Shown here: piece by piece, positions 1 to 10,195 of the stretch
Layout: every line of letters begins with the position of its first letter
How positions within the stretch are numbered: the stretch's first letter is position 1
Origin: Brachyhypopomus gauderio
Lineage: Eukaryota; Chordata; Actinopteri; Gymnotiformes; Hypopomidae
Assembly: GCF_052324685.1 (NCBI RefSeq)
Contig: NC_135211.1
Coordinates: 19,286,324 to 19,350,323 of the forward strand
DNA length: 64,000 bases
Reading direction: 5' to 3'
Notes under the pieces: generated by a model
What the model was told of the DNA's origin: nothing
Databases searched by the model: none
What the model saw: only the letters and a program-made list of their open reading frames with translations
Position numbers and translations under genes: made by a program

Positions 1-50
1 CCTGCTACGCTAGCTGCGCTAGCCGCTACGCTAGCTGCGCTAGCTGCTAC
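1..50. repeat. short imperfect tandem repeat at window edge
   Basis: Repeated GCTACGCTAGC / GCGCTAGCC words give about two copies of a 24-bp unit. It is cut by the window edge, so the full array size is unknown. From 51 to 475 I see only AT-rich unique sequence and no gene. Confidence 0.6.
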
Positions 51-475
51 AAACTTTCTAGGACTTTCTAAAGCCCGGATGCGTTCCTCTAAAAGCGATT
101 TTAGGTATGTAAAAAAAGGTATTTTTACATATTTATACATATAATATATACATCTATATAAATATAAAGGATAAATATATATCCTTCTTAGCTGTAATTG
201 TAAGTATTGCAGTAAATTTCCTGGGAAAATGCTGAATCATTGTTATTTCCTCCATTGACATACACTACTCACAACCTTAGGGATGTTTGGCTTTCAGGTG
301 AAATTTCAGCATGAACCTAAAATGCACTCTAACCTTTACAGGTGAAAATGTGACCTTCTCTGAACTTTTGAATGCGCGTGTCCAACTGTTCAGTACTTCA
401 GTAGGCTACTTGCTGTTATCTAAAACGGGGCTTAACAGCCCAAACAGGTTGTTTGATCCATAAATCGATCAATAC

Positions 476-707
476 TAGGGTGACCAAACGTCCGTATTTC
501 CCGGGACATGTCCGTATTTCACGTCCTGTCCCGGGATATTTTTTAAAACTGTGGAAATGTCCTGGTTTTTAAATTACGTTAATCGGGCCATTAATTCTAC
601 AGGCACTAGGACCCTGAGCACGGCGCTGTATGACACGGAATCCCTGAGCCTCATCAGTTAAGCCTCATCATACTCAACTGGCGGAGAACTAACAACTTAC
701 GTTCGCC

Positions 708-747
<40 letters not shown>

Positions 748-803
748 CTCAACAACCTACACACAGTGTCCTGGTTTTCCCAAACAAAAATATGGTCACC
801 CTA
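476..803. mobile_element. hAT-type non-autonomous element (MITE) with 8-bp TSD
   Basis: The element starts TAGGGTGACCA and ends with the inverse TGGTCACCCTA. It is flanked by the perfect 8-bp direct repeat ATCAATAC (468-475 and 804-811), the signature of hAT transposition. It is 328 bp long with no coding capacity. It contains an uninterrupted run of about 38 C (709-746). Its middle part (about 670-710) shares words such as ACTCAACTGGCGG and ACGTTCGCCACCC with the separate element at 20107-20323, suggesting a composite or nested origin. Confidence 0.85.
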
Positions 804-857
804 ATCAATACATTTCATGGTTTAATTTTATTTGGTATTTAAACAGTCCTCATCATG

Positions 858-1415
858 CTGTTTAGACCTAACAAGTGATCGACAGTATTTTGCTATTGCT
901 AGGATTCAAACAGGATGTTCTCAGACGGAAGTGGACGCTGAGCTTAGAGTGTCACAGAGTGTCATCAGCAGGTTGCAGCAGAGATACAGACTGGCAGAGG
1001 ACATCCTGTGGGTACATCCCACACTGATAGCCACTTCTTTGTGAACAGTGACCTGTGGAACCAGATGATGAATACAACACAACTCCAGGCACATTTAAGG
1101 GAGGTGAGAGGCACCCAAGTGTCATGTCAGACCATTCAAAACCATTTACATCTGCATGCTAGGTGACCTGCAAGTGTACCAGACCACAAGACCAGGCACA
1201 GGCGTGATTGTTCTGGGCCAAGGAGCATTTACACTGGACGAGGGACCAGTGGGCCTCAGTGCTGTTCACTGATGTCGATTCACACTGAGCAGACATGATG
1301 GCCATCAACCAGACAAGTCTTTGGTGGTGGTGGTAGTAGTGTGTGCAGGTGTGTCTAGTCAATATAGAACTGCCCTACACTTTGTGAATGGTACAGTGAC
1401 AAGCCAACACTACTT
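858..1415 (+). pseudogene. Tc1-like transposase relic
   Basis: Translation shows a Tc1-type helix-turn-helix segment (an ARIQTGCSQTEVDAEL-like stretch followed by SVISRLQQRY). Decayed catalytic-region fragments follow in other frames, and the trace ends near the words NGTVTSQHYL. Stops and frameshifts break it everywhere, and no terminal inverted repeats are visible. It is a dead fragment upstream of cklf. From 1416 to 2078 there is AT-rich sequence with a 41-bp duplication (1501-1582) and no other gene. Confidence 0.7.
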
Positions 1416-1500
1416 GAAAAACTATAATAATAATATTAATAATAATCTAATAATAGGAATAATAATCTATTATTATATATATATATAATCTATAATCAGG

Positions 1501-1582
1501 CAGGTATAGTGTTAGTAACTATGATAGTGTGGTATGATGATCAGGTATAGTGTTAGTAACTATGATAGTGTGGAATGATTAT
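1501..1582. repeat. 41-bp tandem duplication
   Basis: CAGGTATAGTGTTAGTAAC begins at 1501 and again at 1542. The two copies differ by a single base near the end of the unit (GGTATGAT versus GGAATGAT). Confidence 0.7.
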
Positions 1583-2078
1583 ATACATAATAATTTTCAA
1601 GAGAGAACCCACAAACTGGACAGAAATGAATGTAAAATTGATGGATATGTACTGTAAGAGTGAAATATGTGATAAGTACAATAATAGTGATGACACCAGA
1701 CAGACTTCAGGCTTAACACTGAATACAAACACCTAATAACAAAACTACAATCCACACTGAATCCACAATGAACCCTGCACCAAACAGACGTCCCTACGTT
1801 CCTGTCACAAAACCCACAACACAAACAGCAGCCAACCATTGTCACTGTAGGGTGAAATTTTTCCATGAAATTTTTCCATAAATTTAACCTGAAAGTCATA
1901 TATCCCTAACCTTTTGTCAGTACTGTATATTATATGGCTACATTATCATTTCACAGTGTTTTCACAATATTATTTCACAATAATGTCATCCCCGATTAAA
2001 GAGTGCTTTTTTTCTCATAAAACTGGAAGGAAGCTGAAAGTATGTGTTGAGGAAGTGAAGTGAAACTCTTGTAAGATA

Positions 2079-4644
2079 ATGGACGACAGTCTGTCCCTCC
2101 GAACCTTGGAAGTGAATTTCACCTTCCTGAAATCTAAAAGAGGACTACTGAAAATCGCTGAAATGGTGCACAAATGCGGGATGGTTTAGAGGAACAGCTG
2201 CTAGACAAACAGCGCTCCATTTTGTGATGGTTTTAACTCTGTCTCTTCTTGTTCCCCAGGTGACGTTCTTTGTGGCGTTGGTGTGCTTCTCGGTGGCATC
2301 ACGCCCCCCCTACGTGGCTGCCACGTGTATGGAGCTCTGTATCACTCTGGCTCTGTTCCTGCTCTACCTGCTGAAGCTCAATAAGCTTTTGACTTTTTTC
2401 TTCTGGCCTCTAATTGTGAGAATGTGTTCACACCTAACCAGACAAGATGAAGCAGATGCAACACATCTGATGCATGTCTCTGGGTGGTTGCCATGGTGAT
2501 TGTTTGTTGTGTTTTACAGGATGTGTTCAATTCGTTGTTTGCAGCAGTCTTTATATGTATCATCAGTCTGGTGGCTGTGTTCACTTACACAATAAAGGGC
2601 ACTTTGGTTGGAGGGGTAAGTGACCTACTCATTCACATAGAAGTATCAAACAGGCTACAAACAAACATGCAAATGTTTGTAGAAAGGGACAAAGGTTATG
2701 CTTTTATTATTAACAACAATTCTGAAGAAAAAAGCAATCCAACAAAGGCTATTATCATGTGTTTCATTAATTTGAGGAGTGCAAAATGAAAAAGTAAGCT
2801 CTCTCGCCAGTCTCAGGGAAAATGGCAGATTTAATGGATAAAGTGCACAAAACCAGTAAACTAATCCAAATGAAGGATAGAATAACCAGAAGTCAACTGG
2901 TACAAAGACACAACATATATAGACAGACAAACGACCATCATGTGTCAGGTATCCTAATAGGCCCCGACCACCTGAGGGACGAACACAATGCAACAACAGG
3001 ACAACAGGAAATACTGTTGTTGCAGACGGAGGTGGCCAGCAAGGGGCGTCCGTACCGTTACACTACAGTACATGATCTACAGGGGTTGGACAATGAAACT
3101 GAAACTCCTGTCATTTTAGTGTAGGAGGTTTCATGGCTAAATTGGAGTGTGAAAGTTCATTTAGCAGAGTGTCTTGGAAATGTCCTGAAAATAGGTGAGG
3201 ACTCAGACGTGGTTAAAAGATAGTTTTATTACAAAAGTTAAAAAGCTTGAGAGTCTCGTCTACAACAAGAACTCTGAGGAGAGAGGGCAGTCCAATCTCC
3301 TTTATTCCTTTATCATCACGTGTTTACAGTACATCTGGGCACACTGAGAACCTGAGGGGGCAGAATGCACAGTAGACAGCTTTTGTCTCACATGTGCATT
3401 CCTCCTAATATGGATATTTCCTGTTTCTAGCAGAACACAGAACGAGGGATGACAGACATAACATAGCACTTTCTGTCTCTACACATTCTCCTGACGCTGG
3501 TTACACACTGCTAATGTACTAAATCAATGTTCTTATGTGATCTTAAATGACATCAGCAAATTTCCCTGACAAGGGTCAGAGCACAGTTTTGCTCAATTTG
3601 CAAAATATTGCAATGCACACAACATTATGGGTGACACACCAGAGTTCAAAAGAGGACAAATTGTTGGTTCACGTCTTGCTGGCACATCTGTGACCAAGAT
3701 AGCAAGTCTTTGTGATGTATCAGGAGCCACGGTATCCAGGGTAATGTCAGCATATCACCAAGAAAGACGAACCACATCCAACAGTATTAACTGTGGACGC
3801 AAGAGGAAGCGGGCTGAAAGGGATGTTCAGGTGCTAACCCGGATATCCAAAAAACATAAAACCACAGCTGCCCACGGCTGGTGTGGAGAAGCCCCAAAGA
3901 AGCGTACCACCCAGACTGTTGCCCAGAGTGAAGCAGTGATGGTTTGGGCTGCCATTACATGACATTCCCTTGGCCCAATACTTGTGCTAGATGGGAGCGT
4001 CACTGCCAAGGACTAACAAACCATTCTGGAGGACCATGTGCATCCAATGGTTCAAACATTGTATCCTGAAGGTGGTGCCATGTATCAGACTGACAATGCA
4101 CCAATACACACAGCAAGACTGGTGAAAGATTGGTTTGATGAACATGAAAGTGAAGTTGAACATATCCCATGGCCTGTACAGTCATCAGATCTAAATATTA
4201 TTGAGCCACTTTGGGGTGTTTTGGAGGAGCGAGTCAGGAACCGTTTTCCTCCACCAGCATCACGTAGTGACCTGGCCACTATCCTGCAAGAAGAACAGCT
4301 TAAAATCCCTCTGACCACTGTGCAGGACTTGTATGTGTCATTCCCAAGACAAATTAACGCTGTACTGGCCGTAAAAGGAGAAGGTACTTCATACTAATAA
4401 ATTATTGTGGTCTAAAACCAGGTGTTTCAGTTTCAATGTCCAACCCCTGTACATGATATGTGGATGATCTAAGCCCAACCTTTCTGGGCACATGTCCTGA
4501 TGAGGATCTAACATTCACTGCACTTTTTTGTGTTTGTAGTTGATGGGATTGGTAGCCTCTGCTCTGTGCAGCCTGGATGGATATTACCTCTTCAAAACAA
4601 TCACCTTCAACATGCCAACAACTGCAGAAAGGAGTGGCGCCTGA
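2079..4644 (+). CDS. cklf: chemokine-like factor (CKLF), MARVEL-domain protein, 4 exons
   Basis: Exons: 2079-2165, 2260-2415, 2520-2615, 4540-4644 (444 nt, 147 aa; human CKLF is about 152 aa). All junctions are phase 0 with AG acceptors and GT donors. The first donor (ATG/GTGCAC) is weak, but the frame is kept. The start ATG sits in a good context (AAGATAATGG). Exon 1 encodes a short cytoplasmic N-terminus ending KSKRGLLKIAEM. Exon 2 carries TM1 (about residues 30-47) and TM2 (about 56-72) and ends FFWPLI, the CKLF/CMTM signature before TM3. Exon 3 carries TM3 and exon 4 TM4 (LVASALCSLDGYYL) plus a 14-residue tail. The closest family member I can recall is CKLF (FWPLLDIINSL, CLADG). Position beside cmtm3 agrees with human synteny. 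Human CKLF is described as a secreted or membrane chemokine-like protein signalling through CCR4; the CC pair cited for it is absent here. Intron 3 carries a Tc1 element. CMTM2 or CMTM7 are alternative names. Confidence 0.85.
3080..4449 (+). mobile_element. Tc1/mariner element, internally deleted, in cklf intron 3
   Basis: Terminal inverted repeats of about 31 bp begin CAGGGGTTGGACAATGAAAC at 3080. They end with the inverse at 4449, with one or two mismatches. The flanking dinucleotide TA (3078-3079 and 4450-4451) is the Tc1 target duplication. Total length is 1370 bp, slightly short for a full Tc1. The well-preserved ends suggest fairly recent activity. It lies in the same orientation as cklf and between its exons 3 and 4. 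Confidence 0.9.
3627..4397 (+). pseudogene. Tc1 transposase, broken
   Basis: The first open part (3627-3962, 111 aa) holds the paired-type helix-turn-helix (RLAGTSVTKIASLCDVSGAT) and a basic linker. It then jumps to the strand before the second catalytic Asp and ends at a stop. A second part (4038-4397, 119 aa) contains MYQTDNAPIHTA with the second Asp and DLNIIEPLWGVLEE with the final Glu. The segment that should hold the first catalytic Asp is deleted, and stops separate the two pieces, so it cannot make active transposase. Confidence 0.85.
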
Positions 4645-4800
4645 TCAGATCTTACTCCAGATCATTATATGCAGCACCTGATTTCCTTTGAGGAAAGATT
4701 CAGACCTCCACTTCAACAATTATTTTATTAAACTTTATTAAATGCATTATGGCTGTATGGTTTGTGTGGATTAACCATGGCAAGCAAAATATGTTTATAA

Positions 4801-4806
4801 AATAAA
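4801..4806 (+). promoter_or_regulatory. candidate cklf polyadenylation signal
   Basis: AATAAA lies 157 bp after the cklf stop codon in an AT-rich stretch. It is the first canonical signal downstream. Between it and the cmtm3 start there are only about 530 bp, including a G run at 5123-5137. Confidence 0.5.
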
Positions 4807-5335
4807 TATTAGAGTATTTTCTCTTCTAATCATAATGATCTATTATATGATTATAATCATGGATGTGGATCTTGTTTTTTGTGTGTGATTTTTGTTCGTG
4901 CAAAGTATTTTTACATCTGTCTTTGACATCTACCTTTGATACCAAGAAGTTATAACTGAGATATGTATAATTAAAACAGCATGTGAATTAGCAGGCCTTT
5001 TATGCTTTGGGATGAACCTTTTTTCGAAAGCCCGTGAAGCTAAAATATCTTGCATTTATTCTAAATGATAGAAAACAGTGCACGATTTAAACGGCAGTCA
5101 GATCGTTTCCTGCTGTCCGCAAGGGGGGGGGGGGGGGCTCACCAACACGCCCACGGTGTCTCACCACTTAACGGTCTCGGGTGTCGAAGAATGCAGATGT
5201 TATTCTTTTGTGTGCTGCTTTTCCACACTGTCACTATTTCCGTTGCCTCTTCGCAGTATGCTTGTTGCAACTTTGCACTGTTCGCTCCGTGATAGCACGC
5301 CACAATAAGGACGCCGTGACACGCGCGTTTGTACA

Positions 5336-8300
5336 ATGGGGGACATGGAAGCTCCGGGCTCGAGACAATCTCGCGCAGGAAGAGTGTTTTCTCTTCTGCT
5401 GAGTAGACAATTCATGTCTTCACGGAAAGGACAACTGTTGATAGGCGAAGTGGTAAGGGCTCCAGTTGTGGGCTGTGTGGGGTTTTCATGCTGTTTATCT
5501 TAGTTGAACTTATCATTTCAGATTTGTGAATAAGTATCGCTTTTATTAAAGTTTAGGTTGTTGAAAGCGGGAAGCAGAAGGTCTAAGCGTTAGCTTTATG
5601 ATCATTCTGGAACGTAGTTTATATGAATTTCCATTGAAAGAATGAAATGAAAGAGTTGGAATCATTCGTTTTCAATGTAGGTCAACCGCTGCACTTATCT
5701 AATTCAGCTGTTTTTAAAGACCAGTGTCTCTTGCGCTGTTTTAAGCGTATAAATGTTTTCAACGTAATTAAAATATAAGCTCGAAAAATAAACGACAAGC
5801 CTGTATGAAAGTAGCAGATGACGCCCAGTGCCACCCTTGCAGTTGTACATCTGTACACTATTGGTTCAGTTCCTCACTCAGAGTGAAGTCCTGTGCTGCT
5901 CCCTACTGTTCCCAGGTTCACGCCAATAATGACATAATTTTTTTACACCTTACCTATTATGAACATTCTTTAAGCCAAACATGTCATCATTATTGCCAAC
6001 GGTGTCTGAGAGTCACTGCTTCTCATGAGTGTGATAGTTAGGGGTTAGGGGTAGGGTCTTGCAGTGTCTGGCCAGTTGAAGGTACTGTGATGGTGGTGTG
6101 AAGCTCTCCACCCCGGGCCATCCAGGTTCTGACTTAGCCACTTACCTGAGCTCTAAGCTAACGGTGATCTCATGATTATGAAGTTAGAGCTCAGGTAAGT
6201 GGCTAAGTCAGAACTAGAAGTTTCTGTAGGTGGACCTGATGTGCTGAGGAATGCATCCTGTCTCCATCTCGGAAATAACAGCAGCTGGAGATGCAGCTCA
6301 AGATCTCTGCTCCTTGTTGGCACTGTCACACTGCATGAACATCCCCACATGACCGTGGTGTGGTGTGACCATGGTGTGGGGTGACCGTGGTGCGGTGTGA
6401 TCCTGGTGCGATGTCCCGTGATGCGGTGTGACTGTGATGCGGTGTGACCATGGTGCGGTGTGACCGAGGTGAGCTGTGACTGTGTGACTGTGATGCGGTG
6501 TGACCGAGGTGCGGTGTGACCGAGGTGCGGTGTGACTGTGGTGCGGGGTGACCATGGTGCGGTGTGATCTTGGTGTGGTGTCACCGTGATGCGGTGTGAC
6601 CATGGTGCGGTGTGACCTTGATGCGGTGTGATCTTGGTGCGGTGTGACCGAGGTGCGGTGTGATCTTGGTGCGGTGTGACCGTGATGCGGTGGGACCGAG
6701 GTGCGGTGTGACCGTGATGCGGTGTGATCTTGGTGCGGTGTGACTGAGGTGCGGTGTGACTGGTGCGGTGTGACCGTGGTGCGGGGTGACCATGCTGAGG
6801 TGTGATCTTGGTGCGGTGTGACCGTGGTGCGGTGTGACCGTGGTGCGGTGTGATCTTGGTGTGGTGTGACCGTGGTGCAGTGTGACCGAGGTGCGGTGTG
6901 ACTGTGGTGCGGGGTGACCGTGGTGCAGTGTGATCTTGGTGTGGTGTCACCGTGATGCGGTGTGACCATGGTGCGGTGTGACCTTGATGCGGTGTGATCT
7001 TGGTGCGGTGTGACCGTGATGCAGTGGGACCGAGGTGCGGTGTGACTGGTGCGGTGTGACCGTGATGCGGTGTGATCTTGGTGCGGTGTGACCGAGGTGC
7101 GGTGTGACTGGTGCGGTGTGACCGTGGTGTGGTGTGACCGTGGTGTGGTGTGACCGTGATGCGGTGTGATCTTGGTGTGGTGTGACCATGATGCGGTGTG
7201 ACCGTGGTGCGGTTTTATCTTGGTGCGGTGTGACCGTGGTGCGGTGTGGACACGGCAGGACTGATCTGCTCTTACACGTTCTCCTTCATTTTGTCCAGGT
7301 CTCGTCCTTCATCAGCTTCGTGTGTTTCTGTGCATCGACAGCAGCTGCGTTTGTCACCGCTCCACTTCTCGCCTTCATCACCGCTCTCTTCATCCTCTTT
7401 GCTTATTCCACCAAGTTCAATGAGCGCTTCAAAAGCTTCCACTGGCCCCTAATGGTGAGCCCCGCCCACCCAGTTCTTCACAGACAGAAATCTCAAGCAT
7501 GATTTAAAACCTTTAGTAATTAGTAGCTAAGTAATTAAAACAAAATATATAAACATGAGAATAAGTTATTTTAAGCCATATAGGCATTGTGATTATTAGC
7601 TAATAATAACAGTGTCTGACATAATAAATATTTACGTATGTGAGCTGGGGCAGTTCAGTCAGAGCACGTGTACAGTTCCCACCCTGCGTCCTGCCTGTAG
7701 ATAATTTGACTGCAAGGTGCTGTTACTGGTTCTTAATGGTGTGATTTTCCCCTCCAGGATTTTTTGCGCTGTGTCAGTTTCTCCATTGTGTTCTTCATCA
7801 TCTCCATAATAGCAGTGTCCAGATACCCTGATGGTTCTTCTAAGGCTGCAGGAGTAAGGATATATAACGACTCATAGCCATATGTAACCACATATAACCG
7901 CATAACATTTTACCATGCCTCTACTTAAAAACTTTTTTTCATAGCCATTCCCTCTGCATTTAGAGCCACGCCTTCTACAACTATGTCTACACCTACTGCA
8001 TGCATAGCCACACCTCTGCCTTCCAGAACTTTAAAGATGCTGTACTGTGCCATGTACTGGGTTACAGTGGGTTACACTTGAATCGTGAGCTAACGTGAGC
8101 TGGAGCTGCTCTGAAGTCTTGTCCTGTCCTGCAGGTGTTTGGATTCGTCGCCACTGTTGTCTTTGCGCTGGATTTTTATTTCATCTTTAACGAGCTGGCT
8201 GACTTCATCAAGGGGGGTGGCGCTAACGAGGAGCCACAGAATCCACAAGGTACTTCATCTCCACCCTCCCCCACCACCTACTCCCTCAATCCTCCCCCTC

Positions 8301-9173
8301 CACACTCTCCCCCACCGTCCAACTCCAACCTCACTCTCCCCTCTCACCATTTCCTCTCATTATCCCCCTTTCCTGTCACTCTCCCCTCTCACTCTCCCCT
8401 CCCCTCTCACTCTCACTCTCCCCTCTCACTCTCCCCTCCCCTCTCACTCTCACTCTCCCATCTCACTCTCCCCTCCCCTCTCACTCTCCCATCTCACTCT
8501 CCCCTCTCACTCTCCCCTCCCCTCTCACTCTCCCATCTCACTCTCCCCTCCCCTCTCACTCTCCCCTCCCCTCTCACTCTCACTCTCCCCTCTCACTCTC
8601 CCCTCTCACTCTCACTCTCCCCTCTCACTCTCCCCTCCCCTCTCACTCTCACTCTCCCATCTCACTCTCCCCTCCCCTCTCACTCTCACTCTCCCCTCCC
8701 CTCTCACTCTCCCCTCCCATCTCACTCTCCCCTCCCCTCTCACTCTCACTCTCCCCTCTCACTCTCCCCTCCCCTCTCACTCTCCCCATCTCTCAGGAAA
8801 CAGGAAGTAAGGGTTTGGACTTCAGCACACAGAGCATGTGTTCTAATGATGCATGTTTGTTTAGTTTGTGGTCTTCAGTATAAATTGTACACCATCTTGT
8901 TCTACTGCGCTAGCCAACAGTTTCCACTACTATCATTTACATGTCGATGGAAATACTTCAACTAAAAGAAATAACGTCAATCCAAAACAGATGTACTACA
9001 GAAGCAACTCCTCACGTGACCTCACATGAAGGTTCTCACGTGACCTTCTCCAGTCTGCTTCAGCTGAAGGAGCTGAAATGCTCAGGTGTGGTTTGCCCTC
9101 TGCCTGCTCCTCCTCCTAAACTTCCTTTTGGGTTTGGTTCACAGGTGGAGACTCGGACTCAGACTCCGACTGA
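5336..9173 (+). CDS. cmtm3: CKLF-like MARVEL transmembrane domain-containing protein 3, 5 exons
   Basis: Exons: 5336-5452, 7299-7454, 7758-7853, 8135-8249, 9145-9173 (513 nt, 170 aa; human CMTM3 about 182). Junctions are phase 0, 0, 0 and 1, all GT/AG. Exon 1 gives the cytoplasmic N-terminus with a SRKGQLLIGEV end. Exon 2 gives TM1 (SSFISFVCFCASTAAAF) and TM2 and ends FHWPLM. Exon 3 starts DFLRCVSF and carries TM3 and the PDGSSKAAG loop. Exon 4 has TM4 (VFGFVATVVFALDFYFIFNE). Exon 5 adds only the acidic tail GDSDSDSD before the stop. The DFLRC, DG-SKAAGVFGF and DSDSD motifs match CMTM3 specifically. In mammals CMTM3 sits in endosomal and plasma membranes and affects receptor turnover. Introns carry a 31-bp inverted repeat and a 16-bp minisatellite (intron 1) and a CT-rich array (intron 4). 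A second in-frame ATG at 5345 is an alternative start. Confidence 0.94.
6126..6214. repeat. perfect 31-bp inverted repeat (hairpin) in cmtm3 intron 1
   Basis: 6126-6156 is exactly the reverse complement of 6184-6214, with a 27-base spacer. The arms begin GTTCTGACTTAGCCACTTAC. Each arm contains a full consensus splice donor, CAG/GTAAGTGG, in one orientation, so the donor appears on both strands. No target duplication is visible outside it. It lies immediately upstream of the 16-bp minisatellite. Confidence 0.9.
6351..7246. repeat. 16-bp minisatellite, about 56 copies
   Basis: The unit is GGTGCGGTGTGACCGT with common variants ending ATCTT, CATG or CGAG, and with occasional short units. It fills the end of cmtm3 intron 1 and stops about 50 bp before the exon 2 acceptor (7297-7298). 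Because 16 is not a multiple of 3 and the unit lacks stops on the minus strand, it yields long spurious His/Thr/Pro/Arg-rich frames. Confidence 0.95.
8345..8785. repeat. CT-rich polypyrimidine minisatellite in cmtm3 intron 4
   Basis: Nested arrays of CTCACTCTCCCCTCCC and CTCACTCTCA words, almost pure C/T on the + strand apart from the periodic A. It begins about 95 bp after the exon 4 donor. It is read-through sequence and not part of the protein. Confidence 0.92.
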
Positions 9174-9588
9174 AACTGCTCATGCCAGAGGATCTGGACC
9201 ACGTGAACACTAGTGTACAAAGAAAATCAGAGCCTTGTGATGACATGAACGTGAACGTGCTCAAAGCAGCCTCCCATTCACAGACCTTCAGTGAAAATCC
9301 CAGTTGTGATGTAGAAAATTCTAGTGTTGTGATGTAGTTTGGTTGTTTGACAGTGTGTGAATGAGTTTGTGCTGTGTGCGTTTGCGTGTGACTTGTTCTG
9401 TTAGTAAGCCTGTGCAAAGGATTGTGTCATTAATGTGATCTGCCTTTAGAGGGCAGCCTGTGTGTGTGTTTTCCATGTGTCAGAATTAGGCACATCCACT
9501 TGGTTGAAATATGAGTACATATTAAGTACACAACAATTTACTTTTTCTATAACTGAAAGCAGTGATGATAGTTTTTTTATTATCTGCA

Positions 9589-9898
9589 AATAAAGAATGT
9601 AGCTTATATGAATTGCCATGCTGACAGGGTGGTGTCTGGTCACATCCATCCGCCCAGTTTCCAGAACGTTGCCCTTTTCTGTCAGTGACAGCATTATCTG
9701 TCATGTCTGTTTCACTGCCATGTTCACTTCTAGCTGCGTTACTGGTCACTCCCCTAGTAACCATGTGTTCACACCGTCCAGAGCTCCTGTAGATGTTGTA
9801 TCTAGCGTGGCGATGTTCTGGGGTGGGAAGGGTGTCTATAGGGGAGTGACTAGCAGTATCCACATGAAATGACTGTATTTCACATCAGCACAAATAAA
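9589..9898 (+). promoter_or_regulatory. candidate cmtm3 polyadenylation signals
   Basis: AATAAA occurs at 9589-9594 and 9893-9898, giving possible 3' UTRs of roughly 0.4 and 0.75 kb after the stop at 9173. Which one is used cannot be told from sequence. Confidence 0.5.
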
Positions 9899-10195
9899 AC
9901 ATTGTATCCACTCTTTACCTAGATACGCTGGTGTTTCTATGACGCACTGAAATGCTTTAATAACTCTTAATCAACACATTAAACACACCTGTTAAACGGA
10001 CTTTGTGCTTCATTGTCAGGTGTGTAATTGTTACTGAACATCTGTTGTCATGTCTGATGCAATATCAAACCCCTACATTAAAGAGGCTCTATATCCTTCC
10101 TGACTGGCTTGAGAGAGCCTTGTCTGCATACCAAATAATTACAAAATCAAATCATAATAAAGACCTAATAATGCTGTCAGTCCTGTCCATTTAAC

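Noticed and set aside
6153..7189. 265-, 223- and 80-codon His/Thr/Pro/Arg-rich frames on the minus strand
   Set aside because: They are stop-free readings of the 16-bp minisatellite inside cmtm3 intron 1.
8135..8965. 276-codon + frame with Ser/Pro/Leu-rich tail
   Set aside because: Only 8135-8249 is real (cmtm3 exon 4). The rest is read-through into the CT-rich intron array. The exon 5 tail DSDSDSD at 9145 fits CMTM3 exactly.
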